Source of the DNA: Chryseobacterium indologenes
Lineage (GTDB): Bacteria; Bacteroidota; Bacteroidia; Flavobacteriales; Weeksellaceae
Length of the DNA: 64,000 nucleotides
Direction of reading: 5' to 3'
Assembly: GCF_002025665.1 (NCBI RefSeq)
Contig: NZ_CP018786.1
Coordinates: forward strand, 1,612,001-1,676,000
Shown piece after piece: positions 52,589 to 60,600 of this stretch. How positions within the stretch are numbered: the stretch's first letter is position 1; each line of letters begins with the position of its first letter. Below the pieces are notes generated by a model. It was given only the letters and a program-made list of their open reading frames with translations, was not told where the DNA came from and searched no databases. A program made the translations under genes and the position numbers.

Positions 52589-53239
52589 ATGGAAAAAGAC
52601 GAACTCAAAATCCTCGCACAGAATCTTGCCAACCCTCAGGGGGAAAAAGGCATCGAGATTGGTGAAATGATGAATGCTACCAACATTAGCATGACGTTAG
52701 AAAGCATCAAAACACTTGTGATAGACGATGAGCAACAGATTCTTGAAATAGGACACGGAAATGCTGCCCATCTGAAAAGCTTAATGAGTCTTGCTAAAAA
52801 CCTCAGATATACAGGAATTGATATTTCTGAGACCATGCACAATGAAGCTAAAAGGCTCAATAAAGAATTTGAAAGCGAAGCAGATTTTGTTCTGTATGAA
52901 GGCAAAAGGCTTCCTTTTCGGGATAAATCTTTTGATAAAATATTCACTGTAAACACGGTATATTTCTGGGAAAATCCGGTAGAATTTCTAAATGAGATCT
53001 ACAGAGTTTTAAAAGATGACGGAACATTCGTTCTTACGTTTGGACAAAGAGTGTTCATGGAAAAGCTGCCGTTTACGGAATATGATTTTACCTTGTACAG
53101 CAATAACGAAATGGAAGAACTGGTCTCCAAAAGCCAATTTAAAAGAATGAAAACTTCTGAAAGAGAAGAAGAAATAAAAAGTAAAACAGGAAACGAAACA
53201 ATACGAAGAATTTATACAATTTTAACCATAAAAAAGTAA
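52589..53239 (+). CDS. Class I SAM-dependent methyltransferase in the heme operon
   Basis: A 216-residue class I methyltransferase. The SAM-binding motif I is QILEIGHGNAAHLKSL, motif II region TGIDISETMHNEAKRL, motif IV-like FDKIFTVNTVYFWENPVEFLNEIYRVLKDDGTF. It is packed between hmuV (2 bp) and the hemS-like gene (4 bp), so it is co-transcribed with the heme importer. Its substrate is unknown. Anaerobic heme degradation in ChuW-type systems uses a radical SAM methyltransferase, but this protein lacks radical SAM cysteines. It may act on a heme breakdown product or may be incidental. Confidence 0.9.
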   Translation: MEKDELKILAQNLANPQGEKGIEIGEMMNATNISMTLESIKTLVIDDEQQILEIGHGNAAHLKSLMSLAKNLRYTGIDISETMHNEAKRLNKEFESEADFVLYEGKRLPFRDKSFDKIFTVNTVYFWENPVEFLNEIYRVLKDDGTFVLTFGQRVFMEKLPFTEYDFTLYSNNEMEELVSKSQFKRMKTSEREEEIKSKTGNETIRRIYTILTIKK

Positions 53240-53243
53240 AGTA

Positions 53244-54272
53244 ATGAGCACATTAGTTAATGATTTAAAGGAAAAATGGGAAGCTCTGAAAGCAGAAAAT
53301 CCACATATCAGAATAAGAAATGCAGCAGCACAGTTAGAAGTAAGTGAGGCAGAATTATTGGCAACAAGCATTGGAGAAGGCGTTACGGTCCTGAACCCGG
53401 ATTTCCAGGGAATCCTTACAGAAGCTGAGCAATTAGGAAAAGTAATGGCTCTTACCCGTAATGATGAGTGTGTTCATGAAAGAAAAGGAACTTATCTGAA
53501 CGGAGATTTCAGCAGCCCTCATGCACAGCTTTTTGTGGGTGAAGATATCGATCTTAGAATTTTCCTTAACCACTGGAAATTTGCTTTTGCAGTATTGGAA
53601 GGAGAGAAGAAAAGCCTTCAGTTTTTCGGAAAAGATGGTCTGGCACTTCACAAGATTTATCTGACGAAAGACAGTAATGAAGCTGCTTTCGATGCGATCG
53701 TAGAAAAATTCAGAGCAGAAGATCAGAATCAGACGCTGACTTTTGAAGCAGTAGCTCCAAAACAGGCTGAAAAAGCTGATTCAGACATTGATGTGGAAGG
53801 TTTCAAAAAAGCATGGACAGAATTGAAAGATACTCATGATTTCTTCATGATGACCAGAAAATATGGAGTAAGCAGAACGCAGGCATTAAGATTGGCTCCG
53901 GAAGGGTTTGCAAAGAAAATTGATAACGCTAAAGTAGTGAACATCCTTGAAGATGCTTCTGAAAAAAATACACCGATTATGGTTTTCGTTGGAAACAGAG
54001 GAATCATTCAGATCCATACAGGAAATGTGAAGAAAACACTTTGGCATCAACAATGGTTCAACGTGATGGATCCTGATTTCAACTTACACCTTGATGTAAC
54101 AAAAATTGCTGAAGCATGGATCGTGAAAAAACCAACTGAAGACGGAGAAGTAACCGCTATCGAAGTATTTAACAATGAAGGAGACTTCATCGTTCAGTTC
54201 TTCGGAAAAAGAAAGCCTGGAATTCCTGAGCTTCAGGAGTGGAAGGACCTTGTAGCTGCATTAGAGAAATAA
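53244..54272 (+). CDS. hemS: Hemin-degrading factor / heme oxygenase, HemS/ChuS type
   Basis: A 342-residue two-lobe protein of the ChuS/HemS family. Both halves share the pattern: MALTRNDECVHERKGTYLNG and DIDLRIFLNHWKFAFAV in the first, and IMVFVGNRGIIQIHTGNV and DFNLHLDVTKIAEAWIVKKPTEDGEVTAIEVF in the second. The axial His of HemS/ChuS corresponds to H198 in DTHDFF, and the conserved Arg to R105. These proteins bind cytoplasmic heme and release iron. It is the last gene of the operon before a terminator. Confidence 0.93.
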   Translation: MSTLVNDLKEKWEALKAENPHIRIRNAAAQLEVSEAELLATSIGEGVTVLNPDFQGILTEAEQLGKVMALTRNDECVHERKGTYLNGDFSSPHAQLFVGEDIDLRIFLNHWKFAFAVLEGEKKSLQFFGKDGLALHKIYLTKDSNEAAFDAIVEKFRAEDQNQTLTFEAVAPKQAEKADSDIDVEGFKKAWTELKDTHDFFMMTRKYGVSRTQALRLAPEGFAKKIDNAKVVNILEDASEKNTPIMVFVGNRGIIQIHTGNVKKTLWHQQWFNVMDPDFNLHLDVTKIAEAWIVKKPTEDGEVTAIEVFNNEGDFIVQFFGKRKPGIPELQEWKDLVAALEK

Positions 54273-54292
54273 TAATTAGATGATTTGAATGG

Positions 54293-54329
54293 GACCGTTT
54301 TGTTTGTAAAATTCAAAGCGGTCTTTTTT
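54293..54329 (+). terminator. Terminator of the heme operon
   Basis: GACCGTTTTG (54293-54302) and CAAAGCGGTC (54314-54323) pair with one G-T, followed by a T run. It suggests that chaN is a separate unit or depends on read-through. Confidence 0.8.
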
Positions 54330-54390
54330 ATGACAAGTAATCTGCAGCTACCAGAATATTTGTGTAATTTGGGATTAAATATAAAATATA

Positions 54391-55263
54391 ATGAAGAATA
54401 TTTTCATAGCGATACTTTTTGCCGGTTTCTGTTCATTAAAGGCACAGGACTTAAAAGCGTATCAATTTTATGATAAAAAAGGAAAAGAAGTAAAGACGGA
54501 AAAGCTGGTAAAAGAACTTTCAGATTATGATGTCGTCTTTTTTGGTGAGAATCATAATAGTTCTGTCAATCACTGGCTTCAGCTTAAAATTACAGAAGCA
54601 TTGTTTGCCAAAAAGAACGGTCAGCTGATCTTAGGAGCAGAAATGTTTGAAAGAGATAATCAGAGTCAACTGGATCAATATTTAAATGGGAAATTTGATG
54701 CTAAAACTTTGAAAGATTCTGCCCGTTTATGGAACAATTATGCAACAGATTACAAGCCTCTGGTAGATTTTGCTAAGGATAAAAAGTTGAATTTTATTGC
54801 TACCAATATCCCAAGAAGATATGCCTCTCAAACGGCAAAAGAAGGCCTTGAATCCTTAAATAAATTAAGCGAAAAAGAGAAAACTTACATTGCTCAGCTG
54901 CCTATCAAAGTAACGTTAGATACTCCTGGATATCCGGAAATGAAAAAGATGATGGGAGATCATGCAGAAGGAACAAAAGTGATGAATTTCATTTCAGCGC
55001 AGGCTACAAAAGATGCTACAATGGCTGAATCTATCCTGAAAAACTTCCAGGCCGGAAAAACATTCATCCATTACAACGGAAACTATCACAGTAAAGAATT
55101 TGGGGGAATCTATTGGTACATCAAACAGAAAAATCCTAACCTGAAAATGGCGGTAATTTCTGTTTTTGAATCAGACGATCCTGAACTGAAAGTTCCAGCC
55201 AAAGACTATATCCCGACAGATTTCAATCTGATTATTCCGGGTGACATGACGAAGACTTTTTAA
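54391..55263 (+). CDS. ChaN-family heme/iron-regulated protein
   Basis: A 290-residue exported protein. A signal peptide ends near residue 18 (SLKAQ); it has no lipobox, unlike the classical ChaN lipoprotein. The ChaN phrases are DYDVVFFGENHNSSVNHWLQLKITEAL, LILGAEMFERDNQSQLDQYLNGK, ARLWNNYATDYKPLVDFAKDKKLNFIATNIPRRYA and MKKMMGDHAEG. Campylobacter ChaN binds heme at the outer membrane. It fits the heme island by function but lies behind the operon terminator. Confidence 0.9.
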   Translation: MKNIFIAILFAGFCSLKAQDLKAYQFYDKKGKEVKTEKLVKELSDYDVVFFGENHNSSVNHWLQLKITEALFAKKNGQLILGAEMFERDNQSQLDQYLNGKFDAKTLKDSARLWNNYATDYKPLVDFAKDKKLNFIATNIPRRYASQTAKEGLESLNKLSEKEKTYIAQLPIKVTLDTPGYPEMKKMMGDHAEGTKVMNFISAQATKDATMAESILKNFQAGKTFIHYNGNYHSKEFGGIYWYIKQKNPNLKMAVISVFESDDPELKVPAKDYIPTDFNLIIPGDMTKTF

Positions 55264-55282
55264 ACTATTAAAAGACAAAAAT

Positions 55283-55347
55283 ATTCAATAGAAACGGGCT
55301 TTAGCCCGTTTATTTTTTTATCAACTTCTATTGGCTTTAGCCAAAAC
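55283..55347 (+). repeat. Composite two-hairpin repeat, copy 2
   Basis: TTCAATAG, hairpin AAACGGGCTTTAGCCCGTTT (55292-55311), a T-rich spacer, then CTATTGGCTTTAGCCAAAAC (55328-55347). The first hairpin with its T run could also terminate the chaN transcript. Confidence 0.7.
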
Positions 55348-55413
55348 TTAAATTCATGGATTAATAATCATTTTTATTCTACAATATTTACCTTTGTTCT
55401 ATATTCAAAAAAT

Positions 55414-56049
55414 ATGAAGAAATTACCCATCCTGCTGATCTTTTTTACCGGACTGTTCACTGCACAAAAACTGACTTCCCATGAGCTTTCCATCATAAAT
55501 CAGGGAGATGTAAGTGCTGCATTACCCATCTATCAGACTACGGACAATAATCAGCATCAAACATTGCTGAATACTTCTTCAGAAGCAGATCCTCTTGATC
55601 CCAATACAGCTGTTCTGGTAAAAAGAATGAAAGAATCCCTTCTTTCAACAGATGGTGGAGTAGGAATTGCGGCTCCTCAGGTTGGAATTAACAGAAAGAT
55701 CATCTGGGTACAGCGTTTTGATAAGGAAGGAACTCCGCTGGAATATTTTATCAATCCGGTAATTGTATGGCGTTCTGACTTGCAGAATCTTGGTCCTGAA
55801 GGTGATTTGTCTATTCCCGATTTCAGAGATCAGTTTTACAGAAGCAAAGTCATTCAGCTGGAATATGTTGATCTCAAAGGACAGAAATATTCAGAAATTG
55901 TAGAAGGTTTTACAGCAGTTATTTTTCAACATGAAATCGACCATCTTTTCGGAATTCTGATTTCCGATAAAAAAGAAAAAGAGAAAAATGATTCCTATAA
56001 AAAAGTAGATGCCTATCAGAAAAATGATGTAATGAAAGACAGAAGGTAA
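55414..56049 (+). CDS. Exported peptide deformylase-like protein with Cys-to-Asp change
   Basis: A 211-residue protein with a signal peptide (ends FTAQ, residue 17), unlike the cytoplasmic housekeeping deformylase. Family motifs: GGVGIAAPQVG (motif I, GxGLAAPQ), EGDLSIPDFRDQ (motif II, normally EGCLS) and HEIDHLFG (motif III; H173, E174, H177). The motif II Cys that ligates the metal is replaced by D131, read from a clear GAT codon. Asp can bind metal, so activity is possible but altered. A periplasmic formyl-peptide substrate is not known. An insertion precedes motif I. It follows the chaN repeat and is not part of the heme operon. Confidence 0.88.
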   Translation: MKKLPILLIFFTGLFTAQKLTSHELSIINQGDVSAALPIYQTTDNNQHQTLLNTSSEADPLDPNTAVLVKRMKESLLSTDGGVGIAAPQVGINRKIIWVQRFDKEGTPLEYFINPVIVWRSDLQNLGPEGDLSIPDFRDQFYRSKVIQLEYVDLKGQKYSEIVEGFTAVIFQHEIDHLFGILISDKKEKEKNDSYKKVDAYQKNDVMKDRR

Positions 56050-56110
56050 TGATGAATTACAAGTGATGAATGATGATAAGTTGTTATAAGGTTAAGTACA
56101 TTTCTGTTTC

Positions 56111-56545
56111 CTAACCATATTTTATAATAAAATCTTCTCCATCTTCATAATCTGCGGGATACACATAAGTAATTACCCCGATATCTGATTGTAAAACTTT
56201 TTTTAGCTTATTGAAGTACATATCCCTTTTCTCTACCGTCGTATCCACTGTTAAGCTCATGATAAGCCTGTCATCATCTGTAATATTAGCGCCCACCATT
56301 ATTTTGTCCGGATTATCATGATATTTATTCCAGTAAAAAGTTTGGTCAAGGGCAGGGTTTTCGATGAAATAACCAACCATTTCGTCTTCTGTTTTAAAAA
56401 TATATTTTTTATCATGCCTTGGGTAGGTATAATTAAGATTTAATTTTTCATAACCGGGAAGGAAGGTGTTCAGAACGAGATCTATTGTCTTTTTTGATTT
56501 TTGTCCTGCATATACCTGACAAACAATATCTATAATGATTTCCAT
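56111..56545 (-). CDS. Conserved protein of unknown function
   Basis: A 144-residue soluble protein I do not recognise. It begins MEIIIDIVCQVYAGQKSKKTIDLVL and holds a central phrase DKKYIFKTEDEMVGYFIENPALDQTFYWNKYHDNPDKIMVGANIT, then a beta strand pair (DDRLIMSLTVDTT) and an acidic C-terminus. It resembles small immunity-like or SMI1-type accessory proteins in size and aromatic content, but no family can be named. It converges on the deformylase-like gene. Confidence 0.7.
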   Translation of the reverse strand: MEIIIDIVCQVYAGQKSKKTIDLVLNTFLPGYEKLNLNYTYPRHDKKYIFKTEDEMVGYFIENPALDQTFYWNKYHDNPDKIMVGANITDDDRLIMSLTVDTTVEKRDMYFNKLKKVLQSDIGVITYVYPADYEDGEDFIIKYG

Positions 56546-56640
56546 CAGGTAAAATTACTCTATTTTATACAAAATTATTAGCTGAATAATCAATTACAAT
56601 AATAATCATCTGAGAAATCTGTGGGAAAATAAAATAAAAA

Positions 56641-56666
56641 GGAGCTGTTTCCATGGAAACAGCTCC
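56641..56666 (-). terminator. Terminator of the ohr operon
   Basis: GGAGCTGTTTCC pairs with GGAAACAGCTCC. On the minus strand a T-rich run follows. Confidence 0.85.
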
Positions 56667-56698
56667 TTTCGTTATAACTATGCTTAAAAAAAATTGGA

Positions 56699-57124
56699 TT
56701 AATCGTTGTTGGTTACTGCAAGCTTCACCTCCATATTATTTCGGGTAGCATTAGAGTAAGGGCAGATCTGGTGTGCCTTTTCTGTCAAAGCCTGTGCTTC
56801 TTCAAGAGAAACTCCGGGAATGTTAACATCTAATTCTGCAGCCAGTCCGAAACCTCCATTCTCAAGTTGGCCTATGCTTACCTGAGCAGTAACTGTTGTT
56901 TCTCCGGTTTTCACTTTAGAAAGACTGATGACCCTGTTCAGAGCACTGTCGAAACATGCAGAATATCCTGCTGCAAAAAGCATTTCAGGATTGGCAAAAT
57001 CATCATTTGCTCCTCCCAGACCTTTTGGCAATCTTACATCAAGTTCCAAAACTCCGTTTTCACTTTTCACATGTCCGTTTCTGCCTCCTTTTGCAGTAAC
57101 CTGAGTGGTATATAATGTTTTCAT
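56699..57124 (-). CDS. ohr: Organic hydroperoxide resistance protein Ohr
   Basis: A 141-residue thiol peroxidase of the Ohr/OsmC fold. Both redox Cys are present: C57 in AAGYSACFDSAL and C121 in HQICPYSNATRNN. The N-terminus (TLYTTQVTAKGGRNGHVKSENGVLELDVRLPKGLGG) is the standard Ohr start. It reduces organic and fatty acid hydroperoxides using lipoyl or thiol donors. Its start codon directly follows the ohrR stop codon, so the two are one transcript. Confidence 0.96.
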   Translation of the reverse strand: MKTLYTTQVTAKGGRNGHVKSENGVLELDVRLPKGLGGANDDFANPEMLFAAGYSACFDSALNRVISLSKVKTGETTVTAQVSIGQLENGGFGLAAELDVNIPGVSLEEAQALTEKAHQICPYSNATRNNMEVKLAVTNND

Positions 57125-57559
57125 TTATTTTTCTATTTTGTTTAATATTTTTAGTACTGTGTCTTTAAGGTGCAGCAGCTCCTCCGGTTGTATCCCCAGT
57201 TTTTCCTGAATTTTTCCCGGAATTTCACAAGCCTTCTGCTGAAGCTGTTTTCCTGCTTCGTCTAAAAATACTTCAACCACTCTTTCGTCCTCTTTTTTTC
57301 TTTTTCTGTTAATAAATCCTTTAGATTCCAGCCTTTTAAGAAGAGGGGTTAACGTACCACTGTCCAGATACAGTTTTTCTCCGATATGGGTTACCGTAAG
57401 TCCGTCACCATCCCATAATATCATCATCACAAGATACTGCGGATACGTAATGCCCAGTTCATCAAGAAAAGGACGGTAAAGCCCTGTAATCTCTTTGGCA
57501 ATTACATATAACGGGAAGCAAATCTGGTTTTCTAGTTTGGGTGTTTTCGGATTTTCCAT
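57125..57559 (-). CDS. ohrR: OhrR-type MarR-family peroxide sensor
   Basis: A 144-residue MarR regulator. The phrase LENQICFPLYVIAKEITGLYRPFL places a single reactive Cys (C14) where OhrR proteins sense organic peroxides. The winged helix follows (LTVTHIGEKLYLDSGTLTPLLKRLESKGFINRKRKKEDERVVEVFL). When the Cys is oxidised OhrR leaves DNA and ohr is induced. An OhrR-like operator lies upstream of the operon's first gene (58309-58340). The ohr gene is adjacent. Confidence 0.94.
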   Translation of the reverse strand: MENPKTPKLENQICFPLYVIAKEITGLYRPFLDELGITYPQYLVMMILWDGDGLTVTHIGEKLYLDSGTLTPLLKRLESKGFINRKRKKEDERVVEVFLDEAGKQLQQKACEIPGKIQEKLGIQPEELLHLKDTVLKILNKIEK

Positions 57560-57591
57560 AATTTTTGAGTACGAAAGATTCGATGAAGGTA

Positions 57592-58224
57592 TTACTTTTT
57601 TATGATAAATTCATCCATTGGAATTCTGACTTTTTTCATAGAAGAAAGCCAGTCATTAGCTTCGTCACGGTATCCAAGATATAAAAGAGTTACACTTTTT
57701 AATCCTAGTTCTTTCAATCCCAATACTTCATCCACCACAGCATTGTTGAAACCTTCTGCAGGAGTACTGTCAATTTTAAGTTCTGCAGCCTGTGCAAGAG
57801 CAATTCCTAAGGCAATATAAGTCTGACGGGCAGTATGGGCAAAATGCTCTTCAGCAGTCTGTGCTCCGTACATTTTTTTGATGGTGTCAGTATAGCTGCC
57901 GAAACGTCCTCTCGGAAGGTCTCTTACATCGGTATGATAATCGTAAACTTTGTCAATTTTTTCATTAGAATAACTGTCCCATGCTGCAAAGACCAAAACG
58001 TGAGAAGAATCTCTCATTACTTCAGGGTTTAAAGCACCTGCTACCATTTTTTCTTTCAGTTCCTGGTTTTCCACTACAATGATTCGGAAAGGCTGCAATC
58101 CGGATGAAGTAGGAGCTAGTCTTGCTGATTCTAAAATAGTATTAAGGTCTTCCTGTGAAACTTTTTTGGTAGGATCATAAGCTTTTACAGCGTGTCTCCA
58201 GTTTAAATTTTCTATTAATGACAT
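57592..58224 (-). CDS. Nitroreductase-family NAD(P)H oxidoreductase
   Basis: A 210-residue FMN enzyme of the NfsB/YdgI-type nitroreductase family. It has the N-terminal AVKAYDPTKKVSQEDLNTILESARLAPTSSGLQPFRIIVVEN (FMN-binding Arg/Ser region), a middle HTARQTYIALGIALAQAAEL, and the C-terminal LGLKELGLKSVTLLYLGYRDEANDW. It reduces quinones or nitro compounds. It is the first gene of the ohrR-ohr transcript, 32 bp before ohrR, and shares its control region, which suggests a role in peroxide stress. Confidence 0.92.
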   Translation of the reverse strand: MSLIENLNWRHAVKAYDPTKKVSQEDLNTILESARLAPTSSGLQPFRIIVVENQELKEKMVAGALNPEVMRDSSHVLVFAAWDSYSNEKIDKVYDYHTDVRDLPRGRFGSYTDTIKKMYGAQTAEEHFAHTARQTYIALGIALAQAAELKIDSTPAEGFNNAVVDEVLGLKELGLKSVTLLYLGYRDEANDWLSSMKKVRIPMDEFIIKK

Positions 58225-58298
58225 TTTTATTTTGTTTTTAAATTAAACTACTTTGTGTTTTATCACCTCTATTTTAATGTTGAAGTAAATTAACAGTA

Positions 58299-58340
58299 CA
58301 AATGTACGTTCAATTTAATTGTGCGCAATTTAATTTTGAA
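58299..58340 (-). promoter_or_regulatory. Promoter and OhrR-like operator of the nitroreductase-ohrR-ohr operon
   Basis: The minus strand has a TACATTTG -7 box (58299-58306) and a TTG at 58326-58328, 19 bases upstream. Overlapping the -33 region is AATTAAATTGCGCACAATTAAATTG-like sequence (58309-58340), built of two AATTAAATTG units about a central GCGCAC. This closely resembles the Bacillus subtilis OhrR operator as I recall it. Binding would block the -33 box. Confidence 0.65.
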
Positions 58341-58500
58341 AGATTTTATTGATGGCAATTATTGATAAACTTAAAAAGGTAATAAATGAAGATGATAATG
58401 AGAAATTTTTTAGTTTCAGTTTTAATCATTTCAACATGATTCGGATTTTTTCAAAGCCTTTGAATTCCAATCTTTGCCATAGAATTTTAAACTAAAAACA

Positions 58501-59253
58501 ATGCAAAGATTTAAAAACAAAACGGCCTTAATTACGGGAGGAACCAATGGAATGGGTTTGGCTACCGCTCAGAAATTTATAGAAGATGGAGGAAGAGTGA
58601 TTATTACAGGGAGAAGTGAAGAAACAGTGAATAATGCTTTGGAAAAGCTTGGAGAAGATGCTTTCGGGATTGTATCCAATGCAGGAAATATAAAAGATCT
58701 GATGAATCTTCAGCAGGAAGTCAGAAAATATTCAGTGCATATTGATATGGTCTTTGCCAATGCGGGATACGGAAGATTTGCTCCGCTGGAATATGTAGAT
58801 GAAAACCAGTTTGATGAGCTTTTTAATATGCTGGTAAAAGGCCCTTTTTTTACAGTACAGCAGGTATTACCATTGATGAAAAGAGGAAGTTCCGTTATTT
58901 TCAATACTTCAGTAGCTACGGAAATTGCCATGCCTAATTTTTCAGTCTATTCTGCAGCCAAATCAGCAGTACAGTCGTTCATTAAAACTTTTGCAGTGGA
59001 ACTTACAGAACGTGGCATCCGCGTCAACGGAGTGAGCCCAGGGCATATTAAAACCAATATTTTTAATAATACAGGCTTAACGGGAGAGCAGATTGAAAGT
59101 GCCATTGATGATATTATTCCTACTATCCCTTTTAAAAGGCAGGGCGAACCGTCAGAAATAGCCAATGTAGTTCTGTTTCTCGCTTCAGAAGAAGCTTCAT
59201 ACATTCACGGAGCAGAAGTGAAAGTGGATGCCGGGATTTCTGTGATCAGATAA
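58501..59253 (+). CDS. Short-chain dehydrogenase/reductase
   Basis: A 250-residue classical SDR. The cofactor motif is TGGTNGMGLATAQ, with a Gly/Arg pair (ITGRSEE) after strand 2 favouring NADP. Other marks are NAGYG, the catalytic Ser in VIFNTSVATE, YSAAKSAVQSF (Tyr-x3-Lys) and VSPGHIKTNIF. It is monocistronic and divergent from the nitroreductase operon. The substrate is unknown. Confidence 0.94.
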   Translation: MQRFKNKTALITGGTNGMGLATAQKFIEDGGRVIITGRSEETVNNALEKLGEDAFGIVSNAGNIKDLMNLQQEVRKYSVHIDMVFANAGYGRFAPLEYVDENQFDELFNMLVKGPFFTVQQVLPLMKRGSSVIFNTSVATEIAMPNFSVYSAAKSAVQSFIKTFAVELTERGIRVNGVSPGHIKTNIFNNTGLTGEQIESAIDDIIPTIPFKRQGEPSEIANVVLFLASEEASYIHGAEVKVDAGISVIR

Positions 59254-59259
59254 TCCGGA

Positions 59260-59571
59260 TTATTTGACCTCTTTAATTTCTTTGATGATATTAGTTTTAT
59301 TTTCAATGCCGATATTATAGGTCTTACCTTTTTTTAAGCTTTGGGTTGCTTTTTCCATTAGGCTTTTGTATTCCGGTGATTTTTTTGAAAGATAAAAAAC
59401 CTGTGCACTAATTCCAATAGCGACACGCACCACTTCATTCGGTTTATCGGGATCTTCCATGATGTTGGAAATAGTGGCATTATTGTACCATGTCAAGTTC
59501 TGTGAACTGGAATTACCGGAACAGGATGTAATCATAATAAATAGTAATAGTAGATAGGACCAGGCTTTCAT
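59260..59571 (-). CDS. Small lipoprotein of unknown function
   Basis: A 103-residue lipoprotein with lipobox ITSC (C17). The mature part has a short Ser/Gly/Asn linker and a compact domain (VVRVAIGISAQVFYLSKKSPEYKSLMEKATQSLKKGKTYNIGIENKTNIIKEIKE). The gene lies behind the protein-glutaminase gene on the same strand, separated by a terminator. The end of the propeptide of that enzyme has a similar composition, but I see no clear homology. The function is unknown. Confidence 0.72.
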   Translation of the reverse strand: MKAWSYLLLLFIMITSCSGNSSSQNLTWYNNATISNIMEDPDKPNEVVRVAIGISAQVFYLSKKSPEYKSLMEKATQSLKKGKTYNIGIENKTNIIKEIKEVK

Positions 59572-59592
59572 AATAAAAGAGATTAAGTAAAA

Positions 59593-59627
59593 AGCTCCTG
59601 CAATATATCAAAATACATGCAGGAGCT
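59593..59627 (-). terminator. Terminator of the protein-glutaminase gene
   Basis: AGCTCCTGCA and TGCAGGAGCT form a perfect 10-bp stem with a 15-base loop; on the minus strand a T run follows. Confidence 0.85.
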
Positions 59628-59640
59628 CTATATAAATTAG

Positions 59641-60600
59641 TTAAAATCCACAGCTTGCTACACTAGGTGCTGGGGAAGGAGAACATCCTGACAGGGATGA
59701 GAATATGTTTAATACACAGTTGGTATTTACATAATTGTTATCATATAATAAAGATCCTGATGGACTTCTGTAGTATACGTTTCCTGCTGTATTGGCATAA
59801 GAAGAAACAGAAGCAGATCCACAGCTTGTATTGGTACATGCAGCTCTCCATGCAGCGTCAGTTACAGGTCCGCTGGAGAATAATGATGGGTCAATGATTC
59901 TTTTTTCAACAATTCCTGAAGCATTTTTGAAGCTTACCAAAATGGCTACGTGATATACCCACGAAACGCAGCATGTTCCTGTAGATGCTCTAAGGTTACC
60001 ATACACGAATTGTTTTTCACAGTCATAACCTGCATTCAAAAGGATTTGTCTCATTTTGTGTGCTCTTGCATAGCAGCCATCCACAGGATATCTGAATGTA
60101 ATACATGGTGAAGATGCCGTAGAAGTTCCACAAGACTGGTTTTTAATCTGCGTAAATAAGCTGTTCAGTGTTGCCAGGTTAGGAATAACACTCACTGCTT
60201 TTTTGCTGTCTCCTCTCTCTTCTTTATTGAAAACAGATTTGAAATAACGGATGTCATCAGCTGTTGCTTTTTCAACCTTTGCTATTTCATTAGAATTAGC
60301 TTTCAGAAAAATCTGAACAGGCGTTTCATTTTCTACAGCTTCTTTGATCATGGAGATAAATCCCGCATTTTCTTTGGTATCCTTAATTTGATAAGGTTGA
60401 GCGGAAACCATAAAGGAAACTCTAAATTTTCCATCTTCTTTTTCAATCCCTACCGGAACAGTTTTACCAAAGTCTTTCATTGCGATTTCATTAGACTCTT
60501 TAGCAACAAGATTGGGATCCTGATTGGCACCTGAATCCGAACAGGCATTGAATGACAGCATCGTCACGAATACCATCATGGATAACAGAAATTTTTTCAT
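59641..60600 (-). CDS. Protein-glutaminase precursor
   Basis: A 319-residue precursor. A lipoprotein-like signal (FNAC, C20) is followed by a propeptide to about residue 134 (FGKTVPVGIEKEDGKFRVSFMV, DDIRYFKSVFNKEE). The mature enzyme, about 185 residues, begins near AVSVIPNLATLNSLF. The catalytic triad is C176 (GCYARAHKM), H217 (YHVAIL) and D237 (IIDPSLF); this is offset by exactly 20 from the triad reported for Chryseobacterium proteolyticum. Most of the mature sequence appears to match that enzyme as I recall it. It deamidates glutamine residues in proteins outside the cell. The pro-part keeps it inactive until cleaved. Confidence 0.95.
   Translation of the reverse strand: MKKFLLSMMVFVTMLSFNACSDSGANQDPNLVAKESNEIAMKDFGKTVPVGIEKEDGKFRVSFMVSAQPYQIKDTKENAGFISMIKEAVENETPVQIFLKANSNEIAKVEKATADDIRYFKSVFNKEERGDSKKAVSVIPNLATLNSLFTQIKNQSCGTSTASSPCITFRYPVDGCYARAHKMRQILLNAGYDCEKQFVYGNLRASTGTCCVSWVYHVAILVSFKNASGIVEKRIIDPSLFSSGPVTDAAWRAACTNTSCGSASVSSYANTAGNVYYRSPSGSLLYDNNYVNTNCVLNIFSSLSGCSPSPAPSVASCGF

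Noticed and set aside
52589..53239. ChuW-type anaerobic heme methyltransferase
   Set aside because: There is no CxxxCxxC radical SAM motif; it is a class I methyltransferase.
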